Assembly (NCBI GenBank): GCA_031550125.1
Contig: JAVBOW010000017.1
Span: 1-64,000, forward strand
Source of the DNA: JAVBOW01 sp031550125
Lineage (GTDB): Bacteria; Bacteroidota; Bacteroidia; Bacteroidales; Rikenellaceae
DNA: 64,000 nucleotides
Reading direction: 5' to 3'
Below, in pieces: positions 9,015 to 15,309 of the stretch. The translations under genes and the position numbers were made by a program. Positions within the stretch are counted from its first letter, which is position 1. Each line of letters starts with the position of its first letter. A model generated the notes under the pieces. That model did no database searches and was not told where the DNA came from. It was given only the letters and a program-made list of their open reading frames with translations.

Positions 9015-9044
9015 CAAAACTAAGAAAATTAAGTTAAACAACAA
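9015..9044 (-). promoter_or_regulatory. Minus-strand promoter for the LRR/BACON operon
   Basis: Read on the minus strand, TTG (9044-9042), 19 bases, then TAGTTTTG (9022-9015) match the Bacteroidota promoter pattern. The start of transcription would be near 9008, giving a leader of about 300 bases that includes the long hairpin. Confidence 0.55.
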
Positions 9045-9066
9045 TATCCCTCTAATTTGAGAGTGG

Positions 9067-9218
9067 CTGTAAAAAGAAAAAAACGCAAGTCTACCTTCGC
9101 TCTCCGCTATCAATCGGCAGAAAAACAAAATACCCTTGCCGGAGCAAGGGTATTTTGTCGATTAGATGCCGATTGTAAGCTACGAGGCTCGATAGACTTA
9201 CGTTCTTCCTTTTTACAG
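9067..9218. repeat. Long imperfect inverted repeat with central hairpin
   Basis: Arm 9067-9119 starts CTGTAAAAAG and ends CAATCGGCA. Arm 9167-9218 is its imperfect reverse complement, starting TGCCGATTG and ending CTTTTTACAG. Between them sits a perfect 14-bp stem with a CGGA loop (9126-9157). The right arm contains a 31-base motif (9188-9218) repeated at 10252-10282. Confidence 0.7.
9121..9157 (-). terminator. Terminator after the VirE-N gene pair
   Basis: The stem 9126-9139/9144-9157 is 14 bp with a CGGA loop. On the minus strand it is followed by a T-rich run (TTTTGTTTTTC). It lies downstream of the gene ending at 9219 and would end that transcript. Confidence 0.65.
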
Positions 9219-10178
9219 TTACTTTGTAAATGCGGGTATTTGCAGCCCCATCTTTTGGCAATGATGGAAAAATGTACCTATTGACGAGTGATACCCACCC
9301 CCCAGAGCGGCTTCCTCAAGAGTGCTTTCCATGCAGCTGCTATATTGGTAGTTACATTTGATTTTCTCGTAATCATCCGATACACAGGCAATCTGATTGA
9401 AAAAGCATCTGCCGTACTCGCCAAACTCGGCAAAAAGAGAGTTTCCAACTTGATAGGCTACACGCTTATCTTCAAATATGGGGATTTTATTCTCGATAAT
9501 TTGTTCTACCAGAACCGCCACTTGATAACTTATGCGTCTGGATTCGTCATAGCTTCGCTCTCCTTTGTTGCTCCATCTGCCAAGTCGGAAGAAAATGGTC
9601 ATATCATCCGAGGCATCCGGATTAAAGTAGGCGTTGGGATCGTATTGGGGAAGTAACAGGTGTCTGAAATTTAGGTGGCTCACGTCTAATGTAAGTCCGA
9701 AACGTCCCTGCAATTCATCGCAAATGGTCATATACTCCAACCCGTAGTAATCTATGGAGCATATTCTGAATATTAATGTCATCTCTTTGCCGGAGGTCGA
9801 ACGTCCTGCGTAATACAGGTTCTTGAACTCCCTGCTCAGACTGATCTTTAAGTCCTCCAATTCCTCAGGGGAAACATTCCGTATTACTACTTCAACGCAT
9901 ATAAAATCGTTGAAAGTGAATGAGGTTTGGTGTGGAGGCCAAGGATGCCAAAAGGATGTTCCACTCGGAGTAACGCCCGGCAACAGGGATAAATGACTTG
10001 TCTGGAATTTTTCAAGGCTCATTGATCGTATCAACTCGATCTCCTTTCTGTGCTCGTCATTGTGTAGCCACTCATCGAGAGGTATTTGACGAGAGGCTTT
10101 TACTGACGACTGATTTTCAAACAAATCCACCATTGGCTTTTCGCCAGCGTAAATTTTTCCAAATGCAATTGCGTTCAT
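9219..10178 (-). CDS. VirE-N (BT4734-like) domain protein, paralogue 1
   Basis: This 319-residue protein aligns by eye along its length with the product of the neighbouring gene at 10277-11212. Shared landmarks include LPGVTPSGTSF versus LPCITPSGIFQ, NLYYAGRSTSGKEM versus SLYYAGLSIGGDGI, and LPQYDPNAYFN versus ASYDPNPYFN. That is the pattern of the VirE-N/BT4734-like N-terminal domain, normally fused to primase- or helicase-type domains in Bacteroidota elements. Here no such C-terminal domain follows. A role in element replication or its control is inferred. The gene is directly followed by the 31-base repeat. Confidence 0.7.
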   Translation of the reverse strand: MNAIAFGKIYAGEKPMVDLFENQSSVKASRQIPLDEWLHNDEHRKEIELIRSMSLEKFQTSHLSLLPGVTPSGTSFWHPWPPHQTSFTFNDFICVEVVIRNVSPEELEDLKISLSREFKNLYYAGRSTSGKEMTLIFRICSIDYYGLEYMTICDELQGRFGLTLDVSHLNFRHLLLPQYDPNAYFNPDASDDMTIFFRLGRWSNKGERSYDESRRISYQVAVLVEQIIENKIPIFEDKRVAYQVGNSLFAEFGEYGRCFFNQIACVSDDYEKIKCNYQYSSCMESTLEEAALGGGYHSSIGTFFHHCQKMGLQIPAFTK

Positions 10179-10251
10179 TTTAGTGAAGTTTAATTGTTAA
10201 TATTATTTGACTTTGAATGTGGCATAAAAAAAAGGGCATTATGCACCGAGA

Positions 10252-10282
10252 CTCGATAGACTTACATTTTTCCTTTTTACAG
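10252..10282. repeat. Second copy of the 31-base motif
   Basis: The sequence matches 9188-9218 in 29 of 31 positions (shared CTCGATAGACTTAC and CCTTTTTACAG). Each copy sits exactly at the 3' end of a VirE-N gene, and here it includes the stop codon. The two genes may therefore have been duplicated together with their 3' flank. Confidence 0.75.
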
Positions 10283-11212
10283 ACTTGAGGTATTTAGTCG
10301 TTTTCGGAACTCATTTACCGGGACGCCGAATTGCTCACAGATGTAGAGAAATGTTCCAATTTTAGTCTTCTTGTTGGTCTTCCAGAATTTTTCATACTGC
10401 CACAGAATGTCGAACTCATCAAATTTTGGAGAGAATCTGCTGATCCGGCGGAATGGCATTATTCCATCTGCTCCGAACTCGGATGCAAGCGCACAACCAA
10501 GTCTGTACCATGTGTGGTAATTGTCCGTCATATCTAATTTTTCATTTTCTATGTACTTGACAATAACCCGTACAAGATCTCGTATCTTCTTGGCGTCTTC
10601 TTCGGTAGTTATTCGGCCGCAGTATTCGTTTTGACTACTAAGAATCCTATGGTATGGAACAGCACCTTCGTTGAAATATGGATTTGGATCGTAGCTGGCA
10701 CCTCGCAGACGGGACATATTCCTGCAATTTGTGTCCACCGTCAGATCGTATTTCTCTGAAAATTCCTGTTCCAAAGCAAGGAAATGAGAGAGGTGGAGGT
10801 CGGGATTCTTAATTTTGATAATGCAGTAAATCCCATCTCCACCAATAGACAAGCCGGCATAGTATAGGCTCGGTATTTCTTTCCCGAGCCACAGTTTAAC
10901 TTCCTCCCAATCCGTATCCGGATTGTCTTTGCCGTCTATATCGACGCATAGAAATCTGCTATGAGTGTATAGACCGTTCTCACGACGTATTTGAAAGATT
11001 CCGCTCGGAGTGATGCAGGGTAATGAGGCTTTGAGTTTCTTACGTTGTTCCTCGTCCTCACATTCCCTGTAAGCCTCTACATACTTTTTGAACATATGAG
11101 TTGTCAGCCATGCTTTAAGTGATATGGACTTCTCCGGCAAAACCGTGTAATAATTTTTGAACAGAGAAACATTCTCTACCTCTTGGGTGTTGGAAAATTC
11201 TGTTGATGCCAT
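10277..11212 (-). CDS. VirE-N (BT4734-like) domain protein, paralogue 2
   Basis: This 311-residue protein keeps the acidic pattern LCVDIDGKDNP near residue 95, SLYYAGLSIGGDGI near 117-130 and the RLRGASYDPNPYFN block. These are typical of VirE-N/BT4734-like proteins of Bacteroidota mobile elements. The C-terminal third (HTWYRLGCALASEFG, FLYICEQFGV) has counterparts in paralogue 1 (YQVGNSLFAEFGEYG, FFHHCQKMGL). No primase or helicase motifs are present. It lies between the DUF6291-like gene (39 bases upstream) and paralogue 1. The paralogues differ at many positions, so the duplication is not recent. Confidence 0.75.
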   Translation of the reverse strand: MASTEFSNTQEVENVSLFKNYYTVLPEKSISLKAWLTTHMFKKYVEAYRECEDEEQRKKLKASLPCITPSGIFQIRRENGLYTHSRFLCVDIDGKDNPDTDWEEVKLWLGKEIPSLYYAGLSIGGDGIYCIIKIKNPDLHLSHFLALEQEFSEKYDLTVDTNCRNMSRLRGASYDPNPYFNEGAVPYHRILSSQNEYCGRITTEEDAKKIRDLVRVIVKYIENEKLDMTDNYHTWYRLGCALASEFGADGIMPFRRISRFSPKFDEFDILWQYEKFWKTNKKTKIGTFLYICEQFGVPVNEFRKRLNTSSL

Positions 11213-11251
11213 TAAAGATTGTCTTTAGGATTTTTAATTACCCTTACTGGT

Positions 11252-11683
11252 TTACATTAAGGGGGTTTCTTGCATAGACTTAAGTTCCTTATCCATAGCT
11301 TCTTGCATTTCGTCGGTCAGCACAAAGTCATCAATATTAGAAGGATCACTTGCTTCATTTTTCGCTTTCTTCTTGCGCGGTCGTCCTCCTTTACTGCCGT
11401 GTGCGGCACCTTTAATCCCGTGCTCGCCCTGCTTGACTCTTTTCTCCCATTTGTAAGTATTGGCATCCAACTGTGCACGTATGCCAATAAATATCCTGTC
11501 TAATTCGAGAGGCAACTCTGTCATATTGTCGTTGAAGCCGTATTCCATAGTAGCATCATACATGGCCAATCTTTTCGCCTTACTAAGTGTTTTTATGGCG
11601 TTATAAAATGAGCTATAGAATAGTATTGATCGGCGCTCCGGCAATACGTCTTTTTTCTGATTAGCGGTTTCTTCTGGTTTCAT
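11252..11683 (-). CDS. DUF6291-like protein of the element
   Basis: The 143-residue product contains the block FYSSFYNAIKTLSKAKRLAMY and then a region with YGFN and RIFIGIRAQLDAN. A basic tail follows (GSKGGRPRKKK), then an acidic C-terminus. The arrangement resembles DUF6291 proteins, which recur beside replication genes in Bacteroidota elements and phages. Their function is unknown to me; the GRPRKKK patch suggests nucleic-acid contact. Its start overlaps the end of the HTH gene by 23 bases, so the two are translationally close. Confidence 0.6.
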   Translation of the reverse strand: MKPEETANQKKDVLPERRSILFYSSFYNAIKTLSKAKRLAMYDATMEYGFNDNMTELPLELDRIFIGIRAQLDANTYKWEKRVKQGEHGIKGAAHGSKGGRPRKKKAKNEASDPSNIDDFVLTDEMQEAMDKELKSMQETPLM

Positions 11684-12173
11684 ATTTTTTGTTTGTTAAG
11701 ATTAGTATTTGGATGAATTTTAAGATTTTCAGGATGGTTTTCGCTTCTCGCAGGTTGCGATGTAGAAATTCCATATACTCCTGTTTGTCCTTAAAGCCGG
11801 GCAGATACATCTGTCGATTTGATTTGTCGCCAGTCCGGCGACCTTCGCCGATGCCGAGCCGGTGATTCTGAAAGGCATCTTCGTGGGTCTGGAATTGTCG
11901 AGCACTTTTCCACTCAACTAACTTGGCTCTTTCGAAGTACAGCCGACGGCCATTGTGCTCCGGCTTCACGAAAGGAATCACCCTGCGATGTACCATATCG
12001 TATAGGGTGGAAAGACGGTACGAAAGATAATCTGCCGCTTCTTGGGCGGTGAGGTACTCAGGTTCTTCCGTTTTGTTCGGTGATGAGTCGCGTAATAGGT
12101 CTCCGATCAGAGTCTTTAGCTCGGAAACCGTAAGTCCGACAACAAAATCACCATCACGGATTTGTTTCTCCAT
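11661..12173 (-). CDS. Helix-turn-helix excisionase-like protein
   Basis: I use the ATG at 12173 (product 170 residues), because the 14 residues before it in the open frame are cysteine/proline-rich and lack a conserved look. The core YLTAQEAADYLSYRLSTLYDMVHR, then IPFVKPEHNGRRLYFERAKLVEW, is the MerR-like winged HTH of excisionase/DNA-binding families. Such proteins usually control integrase direction and the expression of neighbouring element genes. It is the first gene of the minus-strand run toward the VirE-N pair and has a strong promoter at 12357-12388. Confidence 0.8.
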   Translation of the reverse strand: MEKQIRDGDFVVGLTVSELKTLIGDLLRDSSPNKTEEPEYLTAQEAADYLSYRLSTLYDMVHRRVIPFVKPEHNGRRLYFERAKLVEWKSARQFQTHEDAFQNHRLGIGEGRRTGDKSNRQMYLPGFKDKQEYMEFLHRNLREAKTILKILKFIQILILTNKKYETRRNR

Positions 12174-12565
12174 TGTGATAGATTTTGCGCACATAGGGGG
12201 ACGACAAATCGCCACAACCCGTGTACTGATTCAAACTATGTTTTTAGGATTTCCGAGCTGGCCGAGAATACGGCCATTGCAAGATGTGCTACGCCTATTG
12301 AGTGTGTTGGCCTTTGTGTTTCGACCCAGGGACTTTTCGACGGTTTTCCGTTGGCGCAAAGATAATAATTTTATTTCGTAATATCAAAATTATGTGAGTG
12401 TTCTGTCCTCCGGCGACTATCTGCGAAATTTCATATAAGCACGAAAAAGTAGCCTTTTTGACCAAAAACGAGCCATAAATAAAAATCACTTTGTTTGAAA
12501 ATAATTTCTAACTCGTGATTTCGGAATGGCAATTTGCCCTAATTCTTCTCTCTTGGGAGAGTATT
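12174..12565. other. Intergenic region between integrase and HTH gene
   Basis: The only assignable signal is the minus-strand promoter at 12357-12388. The remaining sequence (leader of about 175 bases for the HTH gene, and the 3' flank of the integrase) shows no gene that I can support. Confidence 0.5.
12357..12388 (-). promoter_or_regulatory. Strong minus-strand promoter for HTH/VirE-N genes
   Basis: On the minus strand TTTG (12388-12385), 20 bases and TATCTTTG (12364-12357) match the Bacteroidota consensus fully. Transcription would begin near 12350, leaving a leader of about 175 bases before the HTH gene start at 12173. Confidence 0.7.
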
Positions 12566-13834
12566 CTACAGAACTTTCGCGGCTTCGTTGATTACCGAAC
12601 TGTCGAAGCAATCGAGATAGGTATTTGTAGTGCTTAGGTCGGAGTGGCCGAGCATCTGGGAGATAACCTCGCGCGGGGTCTTGTTCTTCTGTAAGGTCAT
12701 AGCCATCGTGTGGCGTGCCACGTATGTAGTCAGTTTTATATCGGTTATTCCGAACTCCTTAGCCAACTCTGCCAGATAGTTATTGTATTTGTGGTAGCGG
12801 TTTCGGATATGGGTGTGTAGCTGCTCGCCCTCGTAACCGGCTATGGAGACAATCGGCACAAGAAAATCGTCCATTGTCGGGCTGCCGGCGCACAACTCGC
12901 CTAACAGGGCGCGTATCTCGTCCGTGATTTTGATGCGGATAGGTTTGACCTTCTTGTGATGCTTGATTTTGTGGCGTTTGTAAACGATATACTCCCCGTC
13001 GTCGTGCTTCTCGACATTCGACCCGCGTAGGTACGCCATATCGACAAATGACATCCCGTAGCAATAGTAGGAGAACAGGAACAACTGCCGGGCATACTCA
13101 AACCTCGGCACTATGCTCCGGCAATTCTTTAGCTTCTGCATATACTCGTCTTTCAGGTATCGCTTGGCCGTCTCTTCTTCAAGGCTGCCGACCTGAAAAC
13201 CTCCCCTGCCGAAAGGGTATGATTTGTCGGTGGCTTCCTTTTCCTGAATCGCCTTGTTCAGAATTGCCCTCAGCGATTTAAAGTAATACTTTCGGGAGTT
13301 ACCGCAACATCCGCGCTTTTGCAGGTACACATCGAAGCCTTTGACATATTTTATGTCTATTTCCGAAAATACCCTCTTGCCGAACTTGCTGTCGTAACCT
13401 TCAAGCACCCGTAGAATGGCCGAGTAGCAATCGGCGTTACCGATATGCCCGGTTTCTTTAAGCGTTTGTATGTGGGCTTCCAGAAAGGCTTTGACCTTGC
13501 CCTGCTTGGTTTTGTTGAGGAAAGCGTCTTCAAACTGATTGAGCGTCCAGTCCACACGCTCACGTTCAAAACCGTCGATGATTTCTTGCGCCCTGACCTT
13601 GTATCGCTCCAGATTGTAGTTATACTGCTTGCGCCTTTCATTCTCGGCTTTCTGCTCCTCAGTTTTCGCATACCGCATAATGATGAAACGCTCATTCTGA
13701 ACGTCCCAGGCATCGTCTCCGGCAAACATTTTCAGAGTGAAATATTTGCGCAGTCGCTCCTTGTTTACCCTCATCCGCACGGCATACTCCCCTTTTTTGT
13801 TGGGCGTGTCGTTTCTCCTTATAAATGTAATCAT
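12566..13834 (-). CDS. Tyrosine recombinase (element integrase)
   Basis: This 422-residue protein has the Bacteroidota integrase layout: an arm-binding domain (about 1-60), a SAM-like core-binding domain (about 113-200) and a C-terminal catalytic domain. Visible catalytic residues are R374-H375 in YVARHTMA, H397 in MLGHSDLS and the nucleophile Y406 in TNTYLD. At the place where many relatives carry the first catalytic arginine (as in LRGM or TRGMSF), this protein has YCYGMSF with Y259, so that arginine seems absent. IntDOT of CTnDOT is a known active recombinase that also lacks it. The gene lies 146 bases from attR and is surely responsible for integration at tRNA-Pro. Confidence 0.93.
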   Translation of the reverse strand: MITFIRRNDTPNKKGEYAVRMRVNKERLRKYFTLKMFAGDDAWDVQNERFIIMRYAKTEEQKAENERRKQYNYNLERYKVRAQEIIDGFERERVDWTLNQFEDAFLNKTKQGKVKAFLEAHIQTLKETGHIGNADCYSAILRVLEGYDSKFGKRVFSEIDIKYVKGFDVYLQKRGCCGNSRKYYFKSLRAILNKAIQEKEATDKSYPFGRGGFQVGSLEEETAKRYLKDEYMQKLKNCRSIVPRFEYARQLFLFSYYCYGMSFVDMAYLRGSNVEKHDDGEYIVYKRHKIKHHKKVKPIRIKITDEIRALLGELCAGSPTMDDFLVPIVSIAGYEGEQLHTHIRNRYHKYNNYLAELAKEFGITDIKLTTYVARHTMAMTLQKNKTPREVISQMLGHSDLSTTNTYLDCFDSSVINEAAKVL

Positions 13835-13980
13835 TTCAGTACATTAGGATTTAGTGGAACACTTTTGGAACACACCAAATCAAAATAAATCAAACTTAAT
13901 CAAAGTATAATACGTTGATTATCAGACAAATGTACTGCAAATAATTAATAAAACAAGGGTAATAAAAGTTAAATTAAATT

Positions 13981-14027
13981 TCTGGGGGGCGTGTGGTCGT
14001 ACGTTCGAATCGTATCACCCCGACTAA
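13981..14027 (+). repeat. Right attachment site (attR), duplicate of tRNA-Pro 3' end
   Basis: This exact 47-base copy of 797-843 contains the tRNA anticodon loop through acceptor 3' strand but no 5' half, so it is not a functional tRNA. It marks the right end of the element and is the original chromosomal tRNA 3' end. Confidence 0.93.
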
Positions 14028-14033
14028 CTGGAA

Positions 14034-14066
14034 AGACTCGTAATCATTCGATTACGGGTCTTTTTT
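14034..14066 (+). terminator. Original terminator of the tRNA-Pro gene
   Basis: AGACTCGTAATC pairs with GATTACGGGTCT around a short loop and is followed by TTTTTTT. It sits six bases beyond attR, where the tRNA terminator would have been before integration. Confidence 0.75.
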
Positions 14067-14233
14067 TGTTTGGGTCGGTCGGGGCGGTTTCGGGCGGTTG
14101 ACGTGGATTTTTGATGCGAAAGTCAACCGGGGAGTCAACCAGATTTCTCAATGAATGCTACAATTTCAATCGTATACTGCAAGCACAAGACTTATGTCTG
14201 TTTGGTGTAATGGTAGTATTCTGCGACAATGTA

Positions 14234-14461
14234 TCACATAGGCTCTGTCGGGAATAAATCCGACAATGAGCAATTCAGGAATTTGGCAATCTCGTTAATG
14301 TGGTTTAAATTGTATTTCGTGGGGAATTTGGGACTCTCCACCTGTCCCACGAAACCGGGAGAAACTCCAATTCCATATGCGAGCATAGACTGGGATACGC
14401 CTTGTTGAATTCTGATCTCCCTTACCCTATCTATAATGTACATTTCAATTGGTGTTTTCAT
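14234..14461 (-). CDS. XRE-family HTH regulator
   Basis: This 75-residue protein is nearly all one Cro/CI-type HTH domain: RVREIRIQQGVSQSMLAYG, then a recognition helix region GVSPGFVGQVES, then INEIAKFLNCSLSDLFP. There is no effector domain. It is transcribed divergently from the eight-gene kinase/phosphatase operon, with 149 bases between the two start codons, so it is the obvious candidate to control that operon and itself. It lies outside the integrated element (attR ends at 14027). Confidence 0.85.
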   Translation of the reverse strand: MKTPIEMYIIDRVREIRIQQGVSQSMLAYGIGVSPGFVGQVESPKFPTKYNLNHINEIAKFLNCSLSDLFPTEPM

Positions 14462-14507
14462 CCATCTATATATAAATTTGATAAAATAAATATTTTGAGC
14501 CTTAAGC

Positions 14508-14538
14508 TTGCTTAGTAATAACTAAGTATTTATATTTG
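14508..14538 (+). promoter_or_regulatory. Promoter of the kinase/FHA/PP2C operon
   Basis: TTG (14508-14510), 20 bases and TATATTTG (14531-14538) fit the Bacteroidota promoter pattern. The first start codon is at 14611, giving a leader of about 65 bases. The spacer includes a small AT-rich dyad (TTAGTAATAACTAA, 14512-14525), a possible operator for the adjacent XRE protein. Confidence 0.6.
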
Positions 14539-14610
14539 TGCGATAAAATACACATCGATGTTGGCCGTGGAGAAACGCAAGCCAGATCGATTATTAAATT
14601 AATACATGCT

Positions 14611-15291
14611 ATGAGGTGTGAAAACTGCGGCTGGGACAATCCGGCCGGCAATGCTAAATGCGAAAAATGCAACGCCGCGCTGGCTGGGGTGGCTACACCC
14701 AGTAACCCACCGAAATTCCAGGAAGGATTCAATCCTAATAAAACTATTAACGAAACCGATGTTTTCGGAAGTATGGGTAATTCTGTGGAGAATAACTCTT
14801 GTCCCGGATGTGGCTACCCAGCCAGGGGCAGTGATAAAGATTGTCCGAATTGCGGTCATCGTTTAAATACGACTAACCGCGACACGAAGCGCGATACAGG
14901 TCCGCATAACAACCATTCGGATCAACCCGGCCCTCATGCACAACAACGGAGCGGAGGTATTACTGGAGGCACTGTGCCTTGGTGGGAAACTGCCGGAACG
15001 ACATCTTTCTGCTCCCTGCTTCCGCTTCCCAATGGCAATGAACAAACAACCCGGGCCGAGCTGTTTTTTTCGGGTGACCAGATCTCCCTGACCAGGGATA
15101 ATACGGATCCTGGCAATCCGACCATCACTTCGAAAGAGCAGGCCTGGTTGATGTGCGAAAACGGAAAATGGTATATCAAAGATGCAAGTCCGCTGAAAAC
15201 CACATACGTGTGTGCCAAAGAGAAAATAGAATTGGCCCCTGGAGATATTATCATACTGGGTAACAGGAGGTTTGAGTTCGGAATTAAATAG
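14611..15291 (+). CDS. Double zinc-ribbon protein with degenerate FHA domain
   Basis: I start at ATG 14611 because it begins directly with a zinc ribbon; the open frame reaches back to 14536 through AT-rich promoter sequence. The product is 226 residues. Ribbon 1 is CENCG...CEKC (3-20) and ribbon 2 is CPGCG...CPNCG (about 69-86). A Gly/Asn-rich linker follows. The last 90 residues read like an FHA fold (ends with LAPGDIIILGNRRFEF), but the phosphothreonine-binding Gly-Arg, Ser-x-x-His and Asn-Gly motifs are missing. It could be a scaffold or a non-binding FHA relative. First gene of the operon; 18 bases to the kinase. Confidence 0.65.
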   Translation: MRCENCGWDNPAGNAKCEKCNAALAGVATPSNPPKFQEGFNPNKTINETDVFGSMGNSVENNSCPGCGYPARGSDKDCPNCGHRLNTTNRDTKRDTGPHNNHSDQPGPHAQQRSGGITGGTVPWWETAGTTSFCSLLPLPNGNEQTTRAELFFSGDQISLTRDNTDPGNPTITSKEQAWLMCENGKWYIKDASPLKTTYVCAKEKIELAPGDIIILGNRRFEFGIK

Positions 15292-15309
15292 TCCGGCGAC
15301 AGCACTCTT

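Larger units (their letters stand above)
8706..9218. other. Structured intergenic region
   Basis: This 513-base stretch between two minus-strand genes holds two large inverted repeats (8794-8910 and 9067-9218), a minus-strand promoter between them (9015-9044), and a small palindrome CGATAATATTTTATCG (8989-9004). A 54-codon plus-strand frame (8830-8994) is antisense to the leader and is not called as a gene. Confidence 0.55.
797..14027. mobile_element. tRNA-Pro integrated genetic element (~13.2 kb)
   Basis: The element is bounded by identical 47-base att cores at 797-843 and 13981-14027. The distance between equivalent positions is 13,184 bases. A tyrosine recombinase gene ends the element next to the right att, followed inward by an excisionase-like HTH protein, a DUF6291-like protein and two VirE-N proteins. 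The cargo is a three-gene LRR/BACON operon, a beta-CASP metallo-hydrolase and a GHKL-nuclease protein. The element is more AT-rich than the core chromosome, most clearly at 1175-4345. I see no relaxase, coupling protein, phage structural gene or complete primase. It is therefore probably a small integrative element that depends on another element for transfer, or one that no longer moves. Confidence 0.9.

Noticed and set aside
9057..9284. 75-codon plus-strand frame at the inverted repeat
   Set aside because: It is made of the repeat arms and overlaps the VirE-N gene.
14196..14222. tRNA-like stretch (TGGTGTAATGGTAG)
   Set aside because: It resembles the 5' half of a tRNA D arm, but no anticodon or T arm follows. 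I could not confirm it even as a remnant.
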